Source: Ashinkailepas kermadecensis
Lineage: Eukaryota > Arthropoda > Thecostraca > Neolepadidae
Length of the DNA stretch: 64,000 nucleotides
Assembly: GCA_034440615.1 (NCBI GenBank)
Contig: JAOTOM010003975.1
Span: 123,501 to 187,500 of the forward strand
Reading direction: 5' to 3'
Part shown: one piece after another, positions 13,660-24,679 of the stretch
Layout of the letters: each line of letters begins with the position of its first letter
Numbering within the stretch: position 1 is the first letter of the stretch
Notes under the pieces: model-generated
What the model was told of the DNA's origin: nothing
What the model saw: only the letters and a program-made list of their open reading frames with translations
Database searches by the model: none
Program-made: the position numbers and the translations under genes

Positions 13660-13716
13660 AAGTTGTGCATCACCACCATATGATGATGGTGGTGATGTGG
13701 TGATGATGATGATGGT
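13660..13716. repeat. Imperfect hairpin of CAC/TGG triplets
   Basis: CATCACCACCAT is followed after a few bases by ATGATGGTGGTGATG and then TGATGATGATGATGG. It is a short triplet-rich inverted repeat of no known function. Confidence 0.6.
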
Positions 13717-14425
13717 CGAGGGACTTCCAAATCAATGGAGCCCTACGCCAACTCCGGAGGGGCGGCCTTGCTGCCGGTGGCTACCCTGAACATTGGTGGT
13801 GTGTTGGAGCCCGCACAGCGGCGACGGGTCACAACAATATTTATGATATCTAGTATTAGGCCTATGTGGTGTTAGTACAAAACCACCCTTGCATCCCTTC
13901 GTCCCCCACAGTCTTCAGCTGGTGGAGACGTCCGACCTCGTCCTACGTACCGCGCATGCGTTCTACCGCCGTACGAACAATATGAGCCGCTTCATGGCAA
14001 AAATATGTATGCACTAAGAATATCTTTGAGCATCTAAAGGTTTGGCAGCAGTTATTTTATGCCAGTATTTAAGCCTGTATAGCTCCTAATCAGCACATTC
14101 AATATGACCACAGTGATCGAGGCACCCTAAAGCCCTACTAACAAACAAACTAACCAACTAATCCGCACATTAGCATATAAGCAACATCAGAGATGAAACT
14201 CACGGCAATGGACACCACCATTTCATGCGCCTGGAATATTTTGGGCTTCTTCTATCCTGAAATTGACTAGTTCATACATTACGACACCTAACCTCTCTCA
14301 ATAGTTCTTAAATTTACCATCGCGACAATGGTGTTTGCCTGAAAATGTCCATAAACACCCTGATATCGGTCAGGTTAATTTCGCGTGGCAGAACCGTGCC
14401 CTTTTAGCAATGCCGATGCTGATAC
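13717..14425. other. Unassigned sequence 3' of the secreted-protein exon
   Basis: This would be intron or 3' flank of the minus-strand gene at 14426-16906. No further exon could be recognised with confidence. Confidence 0.35.
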
Positions 14426-16906
14426 TCACTGTAGGCTCTTGTCGCCACCGGACGATGCGATCGGTGAGAAGATGACCTCAAAGTTCACCTCCTGTGGGGC
14501 TGCTGGCGCAGTGGTCGCTGACGCTCTGAAGATATCCTGAAAGTTCACGGAGTCGCCCTGCTGTACGATAGCCTCCTGCTCTCCGCCAAAGTTAGCCTCG
14601 AACGAGTTGGGTCGGAAGACATGTGAATCACTGGCTTGGCTTCCCGACAGAACACCATCGAAGGACAACTGTTGTGCCTTTTGTCCATCCCCGCCCTGCA
14701 GAATACTTTCGAAGAAGACTTCCTGCGGCTTTTGCTGACCTCTACCATGCAGTATGTTCTCGAAGGAAACTTCCTGGGGCTCTTGTTGACCTCCACCCCG
14801 CAGTACGCTCTCGAAGGAAACTTCCCGGGGTTCTTGTCGATCTCCACCTCGCAGTACGCTCTCGAAGGAAGCTTCCTGGGGTTCTTGTCGATTCCCTCCA
14901 CCTCGCAGTACGCTCTCGAAGGAAACTTCCTGGGGTTCTTGTCGATTTCCTTCACCTCGCAGTACGCTCTCGAAGGAAACTTCCTGGGGTTCTTGTCGAT
15001 TTCCTCCACCTCGCAGTACGCTCTCGAAGGAAACTTCCTGGGGTTCTTGTCGATTTCCTTCACCTCGCAGTACGCTCTCGAAGGAAACTTCCTGTGGTTC
15101 TTGTCGATTTCCTCCACCTCGCAGTACGCTCTCGAAGGAAACTTCCTGGGGTTCTTGTCGATTTCCTTCACCTCGCAGTACGCTCTCGAAAGAAACTTCC
15201 TGTGGTTCTTGTCGATTTCCTCCACCTCGCAGTACGCTCTCGAAGGAAACTTCCTGGGGTTCTTGTCGATTTCCTTCACCTCGCAGTACGCTCTCGAAGG
15301 AAACTTCCTGTGGTTCTTGTCGATTTCCTCCACCTCGCAGTACGCTCTCGAAGGAGACCCGCTGCTGCTGCGGCGCCGTCACAGGCTGAACGCCCGGCGC
15401 ATCCCTCACGTCCAGCGTGGGCTCGGTGACGATGCTGCTGCTTGCCGGTGGCCCGTACCCGGTGGGCACCGCTGTCCCGCCGACCTGACCGCTCTGAGGA
15501 ACCGTGGAGCCTGCCGAACCTGCCGCAGCCACCCCCAGTCCGGCCACACCTAGCACGCTGCGGGCGGCCGGCGGCCCGTACCCGCTCGGCGCCGGCCGAG
15601 GCTCCGCACTGGGAGTGTGACTCGGCATCAGGCTGGTGACCCGGCCCTGTGCAGCCGCCGCCGCCGCCTCGGCAGCAGACAGCACGCTGGAGCTGGACGG
15701 AGGGCCATACCCGTCAAGGGGCTCAGTCCGCTGCGGTCGGCCGCCGGCGCCACCCTGAATGGTCACTGCTCCTGCCGACAGAGGTCCTCGCAGGACATCG
15801 CTCGCGCTCGGCGGCCCGTACCCCTGCGGGTGTTGTTTTGCTCCTGGGATGTCCTGCGTGGTTGATAGCTGACCCTGAGGGGCCCTCACGGTGATTACCT
15901 TCGTCGGGAGAGGGCCTCGCAGGATGTCGTTCGCACCGGGCGGACCATACCCCTGTTGTTGTTGTTGCTGCTGCTGCTGCTGCTCCTGCTGCTGCCCACC
16001 GCCTGAGGGCACCTGTGGGATCAGCTGCTGAGTCTGAGAGGTGCTGATGACGTCTCGAGGCCGCGGTGCTCCATACTGCTGAGAGTCAAGCCCAAACTGC
16101 GGCTGAACACTGTCCGAGCTCTGCACCTGCGACAGAGGGTGGGCCTGCCTCTCGCTCGTAATGCCGTGAGGCTGAGGGGCGCTGTCTTCCCCATGAAGTC
16201 TGACCGACTGTCCTCGCGTTACCTGCACCACATTAGGACGGCTCGCAGCCTGTGGAGGTGCGCTGTGGCCCTGCTGAGGCCTGGCCGACAACACCGGGGC
16301 GAAGCCGTGCTGGATGGCGGGTTGGGAGGCGGGCTGGGACGCGGGCTGAGCCGGTGAATGGCTCTGCTGCGGCTGTGGAGTCGCTTGCGGTGATTCATAC
16401 TTCTGCTGCGGTTGGCTGCCGAGCTGCTTCGGCTGCCTCAGCGGCTCCCCAGTCAGTGCGGGCATAGGAACCCATTCGATCTGACCGCACGCGTCGCACG
16501 CCGCCGAGAAGTCGATGCCACGCCCCTGGTGTGCCGACCCAGCGCTTCTGCCGGCACTGCTTCTGTAACCTCCGCTTCCTGCGTGGACTCCGCCTCCGCC
16601 ACGGCTCCCTCCACGACCGCCTCCATGACCTCCACTCGCCGTGTGGCCGACCGGGCCGAAGGCGGCAGCGCGCGGCGTGCCATACCCGATCGACGGCGGC
16701 GCCGCAAGTACTGCCGACTGGGGCCTGAGGCGGATGGGCCACGGGTAGGGCAGAGGGCTGGCTGGGGGCACCACACGGCGCCCTCCGCGACCGTAGCCCC
16801 GACTGCGCCGCCGACCCAGTCCGAGCAGCTGCAGCAGATCGCGCCGCTGCCGCCCGTGTTCGGCGCCTGTTGTCGCGAGCAGCGTGGCCGCCGTCAGCAG
16901 ACACAC
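14426..16906 (-). CDS. Large exon of a secreted low-complexity repeat protein
   Basis: I do not recognise the family. The 826-codon frame begins at 16906 with GTG, not ATG, directly after a good splice acceptor (TCTGACCCCAG on the minus strand). Its first residues (VCLLTAATLLATTGA) are the hydrophobic part of a signal peptide, so a short upstream exon should supply the ATG, as in many arthropod structural protein genes. Domains in order: signal remnant 1-15; basic RQRR site about 19-22; Gly/Arg-rich 35-130; a CDAC pair near 137; Gln/Pro-rich 150-320 with a poly-Gln run; about five GYGPP repeats (320-500); then about 17 units of ~18 residues built on VSFESVLRG and NRQEPQE to the end. The frame stops with TGA at 14428-14426, but this stop overlaps a donor-like GTGAGT, so the coding region may continue in another exon. 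It is likely an extracellular matrix, cuticle or adhesive protein; that role is inferred only from composition. Confidence 0.72.
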   Translation of the reverse strand: MCLLTAATLLATTGAEHGRQRRDLLQLLGLGRRRSRGYGRGGRRVVPPASPLPYPWPIRLRPQSAVLAAPPSIGYGTPRAAAFGPVGHTASGGHGGGRGGSRGGGGVHAGSGGYRSSAGRSAGSAHQGRGIDFSAACDACGQIEWVPMPALTGEPLRQPKQLGSQPQQKYESPQATPQPQQSHSPAQPASQPASQPAIQHGFAPVLSARPQQGHSAPPQAASRPNVVQVTRGQSVRLHGEDSAPQPHGITSERQAHPLSQVQSSDSVQPQFGLDSQQYGAPRPRDVISTSQTQQLIPQVPSGGGQQQEQQQQQQQQQQGYGPPGANDILRGPLPTKVITVRAPQGQLSTTQDIPGAKQHPQGYGPPSASDVLRGPLSAGAVTIQGGAGGRPQRTEPLDGYGPPSSSSVLSAAEAAAAAAQGRVTSLMPSHTPSAEPRPAPSGYGPPAARSVLGVAGLGVAAAGSAGSTVPQSGQVGGTAVPTGYGPPASSSIVTEPTLDVRDAPGVQPVTAPQQQRVSFESVLRGGGNRQEPQEVSFESVLRGEGNRQEPQEVSFESVLRGGGNRQEPQEVSFESVLRGEGNRQEPQEVSFESVLRGGGNRQEPQEVSFESVLRGEGNRQEPQEVSFESVLRGGGNRQEPQEVSFESVLRGEGNRQEPQEVSFESVLRGGGNRQEPQEASFESVLRGGDRQEPREVSFESVLRGGGQQEPQEVSFENILHGRGQQKPQEVFFESILQGGDGQKAQQLSFDGVLSGSQASDSHVFRPNSFEANFGGEQEAIVQQGDSVNFQDIFRASATTAPAAPQEVNFEVIFSPIASSGGDKSLQ
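14740..15360 (-). repeat. 54 bp coding minisatellite inside the secreted-protein exon
   Basis: Units of 54 bp encode VSFESVLRGGGNRQEPQE. Units alternate between a GGG and a GEG version, making a 108 bp two-unit higher-order repeat that is nearly perfect across the eight or nine N-terminal units. Toward the C-terminus units become progressively diverged (ASFESVL, VSFENIL, VFFESIL, LSFDGVL, VNFQDIF, VNFEVIF). The period stays a multiple of three throughout, which supports translation. Other frames open here are shadows. Confidence 0.9.
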
Positions 16907-17131
16907 CTGGGGTCAGAGAAGCACGGTGACGTCACGGACATGGTGGTGTGTTCGGCGCCTGCTGTCGCGAGCAGCGTGGCCGCCGTCAGCAGACACACCT
17001 GGGGTCAGAGAAGCACGGTGACGTCACGGACATAGTGGTGTGTTCGGCGCCTGCTGTCGCGAGCAGCGTGGCCGCCGTCATCAGACACACCTGGCGTCAG
17101 GGGAGAACCACAGTGACGTCATTGACTTAGT
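16856..17131 (-). repeat. 92 bp tandem triplication spanning the intron/exon border
   Basis: Three copies at a 92 bp spacing (ACACACCTGG at 16901, 16993 and 17085). Each holds the signal-peptide stretch of the exon plus the upstream acceptor AG and a GTGACGTCAC palindrome (third copy AGTGACGTCA). Copies one and two are nearly identical; the third is more diverged. Only the copy nearest the exon reads through into the long frame. In that frame, TGA-CCC-CAG lies immediately before the GTG, supporting an intron border and arguing against a start there. Confidence 0.85.
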
Positions 17132-17463
17132 GGTGTGCTTAAACGACGATCAGTGAGGGGTGACGCCAAGGGGAGAGTAGAGGAGGGTGCTGACGGTCAT
17201 GACGTTACATGACACTGATCGACCCTCTCGCCTCATGTTATCTAAAATCCGTGGCGGCGCTCTTAGTTCGGGGTAAAGACAAGGTCATGGGTGACACAGT
17301 TCCAGGACGAAATCTCATACCATCTGGTCAGGTGGTCGGGTTTTCATGTTCACAATAGGATCGCACTCTTGAGAGGAGTTTATGCTGTCGACCTCTCCGC
17401 TAACTATGCCACTATGGTAAAGAGGGTTTGGTGGCCGAAGCCGGAGCGAAGAGTGGTCGATGG
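17132..17463. other. Presumed intron or 5' flank of the secreted-protein gene
   Basis: On the minus strand this should hold the intron and possibly the short first exon. I could not pick that exon out with confidence. Confidence 0.35.
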
Positions 17464-17712
17464 GAGCATGTTGTGGTGGCTGTTGTGGTAGTTGTGAGAG
17501 CATGTTGTGGTGGCTGTTGTGGTAGTTGTGAGAGCATGTCGTGGTGGCTGTTGTGATAGTTGTGAGAGCATGTCGTGGTGGCTGTTGTGGTAGTTGTGAG
17601 AGCATGTTGTGGTGGTTGTTGTGGTAGTTGTGATAGCATGTTGTGGTGGCTGTTGCGGTAGTTGTGATAGTTGTGATCGTGGTAGTTGTGAGAGCATGTT
17701 GTGGTGGTAATT
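17464..17712 (+). repeat. 34 bp minisatellite, about 7-8 copies
   Basis: The unit GAGAGCATGTTGTGGTGGCT + GTTGTGGTAGTTGT recurs with small changes. The strand is strongly G/T biased; the complementary strand encodes His/Asn/Thr runs in all frames, which are not called. Confidence 0.9.
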
Positions 17713-18329
17713 CAGGTTAAAGTTGCGCCGCTCATGCTTTAATTGGGAGGGCAAACGTGACGTGAAATGGAGCAGTGAGACGTGTGACTAGTTAGGTGAC
17801 GCAAGCTTTTTGGTTCTGGAAATTGTATAGCAAATTATTTCGCAACTTTACCAGCATCGATAATCATTCATGTTTCGCCACAGTAGCCCTTTCACTTTTC
17901 GGACCGCGTTGGCAGCAAAAACAGCGACAGAATTGGGGACATGCATATGAGGAGAGCGAAAACACCAACCATTTCGCACCAAGCGCAATCGCGCGGACAA
18001 GGCAGGAAAAACGGCGACCTGTCCCTCGCGTGAAGCAATGCTGTTTTCTTTTTCCGACGGTGATTCGCTCGGCATCAAACATTGCCCTGTCCTCTTCGCA
18101 GTTGGCTTGCCTCTCCCTCGTGGAAATACGTGGCACTGCAGCTGCACATGAATCATCTTGTTTGTTCCTCCCTCCCCAACAGAACCCCCCCCCCCCCCTC
18201 CCCCTCAGCAGAAAATGTGACCACTCACTCTTTGCATCGAACAGTGCTATTCGTTTGGGGATAGGCTGCCCATTTATCTTATCATCTAATTAGATACCTT
18301 TCTATCACGTGAAACAGAGGAAAGTAAAA
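17713..18329. other. Unassigned sequence
   Basis: Includes a run of 12 C (18186-18199 area). Open frames at 17796-18293 on either strand lack recognisable domains. Confidence 0.4.
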
Positions 18330-18525
18330 CCAGGGTGACACACGGATCTGAAGTCAGCTGACATTCGTCACTCATGTAGCAGATACGCGGACCTAGGGTG
18401 AGATACAGATCTGAAGTCAGCTGACATTCGTCACTCATGTAGCAGATACGCGGACCTAGGGTGAGATACAGATCTGAAGTCAGCTGACATTCGTCACTCA
18501 TGTAGCAGGTACGCGGACCCAAATT
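18330..18525. repeat. 63 bp minisatellite, 3 copies
   Basis: The unit contains GATCTGAAGTCAGCTGACAT, then TCGTCACTCATGTAGCAG and TACGCGGACC. Copies differ at only a few bases. Confidence 0.92.
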
Positions 18526-19519
18526 CGTCGCAATTCAGAACTGAACCAGTCTTACCAGCATAGCAGCTTTTTCAAGATACCAATCGCAGCACAGGATTTC
18601 TTTAAATGAGCACGGACGATACAACAAATGTCCCAAGCCTGGCACTAATATCGGTGAGTGGCATGCCAACTTGCTAGCCGGTTCCAGCATTCCTTGGATC
18701 AGCCATTCTGAGCGCCTTCGACTCATTTCCCATTTCGCATGCGCAGCATGCTTCAGTAATGTCGCCTCCTCCTCTTCCACTGCACAATATGGCGTGGAAC
18801 TCAAATTTTATTTTGCTGTGCCTTTCATTTGCCTTCGCCCTTTTTCTCCACCAAAATTTGGGTGGTCAATGAGCCAGAACAACACAATATTAGTGCAAAC
18901 AGCACAACGTTAGTGCAAATAACACAATGTTAGTGCAAGCAACACCACATTAGTGCACATAATTAGCAGCAGCGTCTATCACTGCCTTTCAATTGTGCGA
19001 CGGAAATGTTGACCAGTGACCAGCACTGTGCACTGGCAGTGAGAACACAAACGAAATTGTGTGCACGCATCTCGAAATGTATAAATGTGGAATGTGTAAT
19101 GCATCTCGAAATGTGTAACGAAAATATCCCACGTTTTATAAATTGCTTGAATTCCCCATTGCTTGCTATTGGCTTGCATATCGCACTGCAGGGACTGGTG
19201 TCGAATACCAGTCGTGTGTGTGCACTTCCATTGTTGAACGGTCAGATGCTGAACGGTCGCGCTCCAATGTTGCACCTCATGATATACTAAGCAATGTAAT
19301 GCTCCACATTTAGTACGGCATTACCTGGACCTCATTCCCATTTACCCACTCTCCACCGACAGAAGTACGTATCTGAACGGAAATGCCCCGGGGTTGTGTA
19401 CTAGCCGCCACAACTCAGCTATGTACATCAAAACTCAATCACACCTGAGACCACTTGACTACACCGGCATGTTGGAGAGCGGAGAACCCACGAGATAGAT
19501 GAAATACCTGCTACGAAAT
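18526..19519. other. Unassigned sequence with a small 19-20 bp repeat
   Basis: At 18882-18960 about five units of ACACAATGTTAGTGCAAATA occur in tandem. The rest has short frames without recognisable features. Confidence 0.5.
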
Positions 19520-21905
19520 GCAATTGCCCACCCAGCCGTCCACCTCCTCAGACATCATATCAGCACTGCCGTCCACCTCCTCAGACCCCATACTAGCACT
19601 GCCGTCCACATCCTCAGACCCCATACCAGCACTGCCGTCCACCTCCTCAGATCCCATACCAGCACTGGCGTCCACCTCCTCAGACCCCACACCAGCACTG
19701 CCGTCCACCTCCTCAGACCCCATACCAACACTGCCGTCCACCTCCTCAGACCTCATACAAGCACTGCCGTCCACCTCCTCAGACCCCATACCAGCACTGC
19801 CGTCCACCTCCTCAGACCCCATACTAGCACTGCCGTCCACCTCCTCAGACCCAATACCAGCACTGCCGTCCACCTCCTCAGACCCCATACCAACACTGCC
19901 GTCCACCTCCTCAGACCCCATGCCAGCACTGCCTTCCACCTCCTCAGACCCCACACCAGTACTACCGTCCACCTCCTCAGACCCCATACCAGCACTGCCG
20001 TCCACCTCCTCAGACCCCATGCCAGCACTGCCGTCCACCTCCTCAGACCTCAACCAGCACTGCCGTCCACATCCTCAGACCCCATACCAGTACTACCGTC
20101 CACCTCCTCAGACCCCACACCAGCACTGCCGTCCACCTCCTCAGACCCCATACCAGCACTGCCGACCACATCCTCAGACCCCATACCAGCACTGCCGTCC
20201 ACCTCCTCAGACCTCATACCAGCACTACCGTCCACCTCCTCAGATCCCATACAAGCACTGCCGTCCACCTCATCAGACCCCACACCAGCACTGCCGTCCA
20301 CATCCTCAGACCCCATACCAACACTGCAGTCCACCTCCTCAGACCCAATACGAGCACTGCCGTCCACCTCCTCAGACCCCATACCAGCACTGCCGTTCAC
20401 CTCCTCAGACCCCATACCAGCACTGCCGTCCACCTCCTCAGACCCAATACGAGCACTGCCGTCCACCTCCTCAGACCGCATATCAGCACTCGTCCACATC
20501 CTCAGACCCATGCCAGCACTGCATTCCACCTCCTCAAACCTCATACCAGCACTGTCGTCCACCTCCTCAGACCCCATACTAGCACTGCCGTCCACCTCCT
20601 CAGACCCCATACCAGCACTGTCGTCCATCTCCTCAGACCCCATACCAGAACTGCCGTCCACCTTCTTAGACCCAATACGAGCACTGCCGTCCACCTCCTC
20701 AGACCTCATATCAGCACTCGTCCACATCCTCAGACCCCATGCCAGCACTGCCTTCCACATCCTCAGACCCCATACCAGCACTGCCGTTCACCTCCTCAGA
20801 CCCCACACCAGCACTGCCGTCCACCTCCTCAGACCCCATACTAGCACTGCCGTCCACATCCTCAGACCCCATACCAGCACTGCCGTCCACCTCCTCAGAT
20901 CCCATACCAGCACTGGCGTCCACCTCCTCAGACCCCACACCAGCACTGCCGTCCACCTCATCAGACCCCACACCAGCACTGCCGTCCACCTCCTCAGACC
21001 CCATACCAGCACTGCCGTCCACATCCTCAGACCCCATACCAGTACTACCGTCCACCTCCTCAGACCCCACACCAGCACTGCCGTCCACCTCCTCAGACCC
21101 TATACCAGCACTGCCGACCACATCCTCAGACCCAATACCAGCACTGCCGTCCACCTCCTCGACCTCTACCAGTTACGCCACCTCCTCAGATCCCATACCA
21201 GCACTGCCGTCCACCTCATCAGACCCCACACCAGCACTGCCGTCCACATCCTCAGACCCCATACCAACACTGCAGTCCACCTCCTCAGACCCAATACGAG
21301 CACTGCCGTCCACCTCCTCAGACCCCATACCAGCACTGCCGTTCACCTCCTCAGACCCCATACCAGCACTGCCGTCCACCTCCTCAGACCCAATACGAGC
21401 ACTGCCGTCCACCTCCTCGACCGCATATCAGCACTCGTACATCCTCAGACCCATGCCAGCACTGATTCCACCTCCTCAAACCTCATACCAGCACTGTCGT
21501 CCACCTCCTCAGACCCCATACTAGCACTGCCGTCCACCTCCTCAGACCCCATACCAGCACTGTCGTCCACCTCCTCAGACCCCATACCAGAACTGCCGTC
21601 CACCTCCTTAGACCCAATACGAGCACTGCCGTCCACCTCCTCAGACCCCTCACCAGCACTGCCGTCCACATCCTCAGACCCCATGCCAGCACTGCCTTCC
21701 ACCTCCTCAGACCCCACACCAGTACTACCGTCCACCTCCTCAGACCCCATACCAGCACTGCCGTCCACCTCCTCAGACCCCATGCCAGCACTGCCGTCCA
21801 CCTCCTCAGACCTCAACCAGCACTGCCGTCCACATCCTCAGACCCCATACCAACACTGCCGTCCACCTCCTCAGACCTCATACAAGCACTGCCGTCCGCC
21901 TGCCC
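19520..21905. repeat. 33 bp minisatellite, about 70 copies, with ~950 bp block duplication
   Basis: The unit CCGTCCACCTCCTCAGACCC + CATACCAGCACTG recurs for 2.4 kb. Variants (CACACCAG, CATACTAG, CATACAAG, AATACGAG, CATCCTCAG) mark unit order. The block starting at GCCGACCACATCCTC near 20161 recurs near 21113 with the same succession of variants (offset about 946-952 bp), and the block near 19920-20070 recurs near 21690-21840. The array has therefore grown by duplications of many units at once. The 33 bp unit is 11 stop-free codons; an 849-codon frame results but shifts phase at indels and has no unique flanks, so it is not called as a gene. Confidence 0.95.
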
Positions 21906-21959
21906 AGGCTTCGCCCAGGTCTGGCAGTCTGACCATCCCATTGGGGTCGACGGGACTAA

Positions 21960-22270
21960 CAGACTGGTCCGACCTTCCGCCAGACCAAACTGCCAGACCA
22001 GACTGCCAGACCAGACCACTGGCTGACATGACCAGACCTACGCGTTGACTGGACTGAGGTTAAATTGCAGGCCGTTAGTCCACAGTGACAGACTGACAGA
22101 CTGACAGACAGACGGGTCGTGAATCCAAACTGTCAGACCGCGAGGCCGCTAAGCCAGATTAATATACCACCATACCACACTGGCAGACCGTCAGATCGTC
22201 AGAGCAGATAGCCAGACTGCCAGACAACAAACTGACAGACACGAGATCACACCATCAGATCAGACTACCG
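21960..22270 (+). repeat. Degenerate CAGAC-rich tract
   Basis: Repeated CCAGACTG, GACAGACTGACAGA and similar words with no stable period. It reads as a decayed short tandem repeat beside the 33 bp array. Confidence 0.7.
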
Positions 22271-23410
22271 AGCCCGCGACCTTACTGCCAGGCCGGGACA
22301 GCTGTGTGTCTACCGCCGCGGGCGCCGCACGTGAGACGCATAACGCGGCGCACTCTCTGCCCACGGCGGCAGATCCGACGCGGATGCCAATCGCTCATCC
22401 GCGAGACCAGCACACCGGAAGGACGGGAATAGCGGGTGGGAATGGCGGAGGACGAGGCGGAGAAATTGGTCAAGGACAAAACGGTGTCGGCTCGAGGCGA
22501 ACGCTCATTAGCACGCCGCGAGACCGGAGAGATCGGCGTTCCGGGAGGTGCATCAAGGTGCGTCACGTGCCGCCCCAGTGGCGTGGGATGACGGATGGAC
22601 GTCGTGGGCACGTCAGCAGCCACGCTGCCCCCTGTCGTCACGCGACAGATCGTGCTCTTCGCGCGCTTCCCGGCTGGCGCGGAAATCTTCGAAGTGGCTA
22701 GATGTATCAGCTGACTAAAATGTTGCGATGCTCAACGGAAACGCTGTTTTCCCGCTTTGTCGTTTTAAGCAGGATAGTCCCTTCTTGGCTTGGGTGAATG
22801 CGGAATCAAATGCAAACACAGATTGGTCTGGTTACAGCACAGAGCCCCACACTATTCCTCATTATCATACCCTATATTTGCTTTTACCTTACTTCACCGA
22901 CATGTTTTACCAGAAAAGATCAGTGACATCAAAAACGGACCACCACGATGCCAAAAGACAAAGGTTGTCAGAGGAGGCGAAATTTAGTCGCAGATAACTT
23001 TGCGTGCATTCATGGCTCGTTATAGTAGATTTTCTAACACCGTTTCGGCAAATACTCGAATCCAAACAGGTTCAATGCACGGGTCTCACGCACACTGCAC
23101 GGTGAACATGGCGAACTTCACCCATCCCACCACCTCACTAGCAACTCCCAGTGTCAAAAACAATAACTATGAAGCTGGTCAAAACGAGTGTGCGAGGAAC
23201 ATTGCGACATCGCAGTCGCGAGTTCGAAACTACGCACCTTCGACACTCCCGGCAGACCCACGCCGGTAAGAGAACCCAGTCAGGCCCGGCGTTCGTGTAT
23301 TAATGGTTATGATAAGAATGGTAAGAAATGAAGTATTAATGGTTAAAATATTCATGATTGAGCAGTGTCCGAAGCATCAGTCTCAATGGCCCAGCTCTCA
23401 ATCGCGCCAC
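22271..23410. other. Unassigned interval with a GC-rich, CpG-rich start
   Basis: 22280-22690 is GC-rich with many CpG and open on both strands (119 codons minus, 131 codons plus) but has no recognisable domain. It could be a CpG island or first-exon area. 22700-23270 is ordinary sequence with short frames. Confidence 0.4.
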
Positions 23411-23419
23411 CACGGGATC

Positions 23420-24155
23420 ATGTGTAGGGTGGGTCAGCCGCGGTGACCTCATCATCATGTGTGGTGTGAGTTAGCCACGGTGACCTCGGCATCAAGTGTG
23501 GGGTGAGTTAGCCGCTGTGACCTCATCAACATGTGTGGGGTGAGTTAGCCGCGGTGACCTCATCATCATGTGTAGGGCGGGTCAGCCGCGGTGGCCTCAT
23601 CATCATGTGTGGGGTGAGTAAGCCGCAGTGACCTCATCATCATGTGTGGAGTGAGTTAGCCGCGGTGGCCTCGGCATCAAGTGTGGGGTGAGTTAGCCGC
23701 GGTGGCCTCGGCATCAAGTGTGGGGTGAGTTAGCCGCGGTGGCCTCGGCATCAAGTGTGGGGTGAGTTAGCCGCGGTGGCCTCGGCATCAAGTGTGGGGT
23801 GAGTTAGCCGCGGTGACCTCATCATCATGTGTAAGGTGAGTTAGCCGCGGTGGCCTCGGAATCAAGTGTGGGGTGAGTTAGCCGCGGTGGCCTCGGCATC
23901 AAGTGTGGGGTGAGTTAGCCGCGGTGGCCTCGGCATCAAGTGTGGGGTGAGTTAGCCGCGGTGACCTCATCATCATGTGTAAGGTGAGTTAGCCGCGGTG
24001 GCCTCGGAACCAAGTGTGGGGTGAGTTAGCCGCGGTGACCTCATCATCTTGTGTGGGGTGAGTTAGCCGCGGTGGCCTCGGCATTAGGTGTAGGGTGAGT
24101 TGGCCGCGGAGACCTCATCATCAGGTGTGGGGTGAGTCAGCCGCGGTGACCTCGC
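23420..24155 (+). repeat. 37 bp minisatellite, about 20 copies
   Basis: The unit GTGTGGGGTGAGTTAGCCGC + GGTGACCTCATCATCAT alternates with a form ending GGTGGCCTCGGCATCAA. The two forms come in runs, showing block spread of variants. The GGTGAGTTAG core resembles a splice donor on the plus strand, but no coding sequence precedes it. Confidence 0.95.
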
Positions 24156-24177
24156 GCTGGCCAAAGCTAATCACCAG

Positions 24178-24262
24178 ACTTCACAGTCAGACAGACCTTA
24201 TAGTCAGACAGACCTCATAGTCAGACAGACCTTGGGACCTTGGTCAGACAGACCACACATCC
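24178..24262 (+). repeat. Short AGTCAGACAGACC repeat
   Basis: About four units of TAGTCAGACAGACCT follow the 37 bp array. Confidence 0.75.
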
Positions 24263-24679
24263 ACCATGCGCTCACTACACATCTAGCCTGCGCCAGGGGA
24301 CTGTGGCTACGCCCCACATTGGTACACCGAAACAGTGCCCATCCATGTTCTTGTCTCGGTCTTCATCCCGTCGACCATTCCCGTCGCAGTCTCCACCCCT
24401 CCTTGCCGTCGGCTGTTTCCCACCTGCCACTCCCGTCTCGGCACGCCCTCGGTCGGTCGGGCCGCCGGCGACGGGCCGAACCGAGCCAACGCAGAAAGGA
24501 GAAGTGAGGACCACCTGTCGCGCGCGACTTCGTCGGCCCGTGGTGGACTCCGAGCCATGATAGTAATGGTGGATCCGAGCACCATGGAGTGGTGGACACG
24601 GGCAGTGGCAAGTAAACTGGATCCGGGCACAAAGTGGACCATGTGATGGTGAACTTCCGACAGTGGCTGGTATTGTGCA
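24263..24679. other. Unassigned GC-rich sequence
   Basis: Open in several frames on both strands because stops are rare in GC-rich DNA. No recognisable domain or exon structure. Confidence 0.4.

Noticed and set aside
19499..22048. 849-codon plus-strand frame
   Set aside because: It is the 33 bp array read through; phase shifts at indels and the repeat is open in other frames as well.
22282..22701. GC-rich frames on both strands as a gene
   Set aside because: No domain, no exon borders, and GC-rich DNA is open by chance; recorded only as a possible CpG island.
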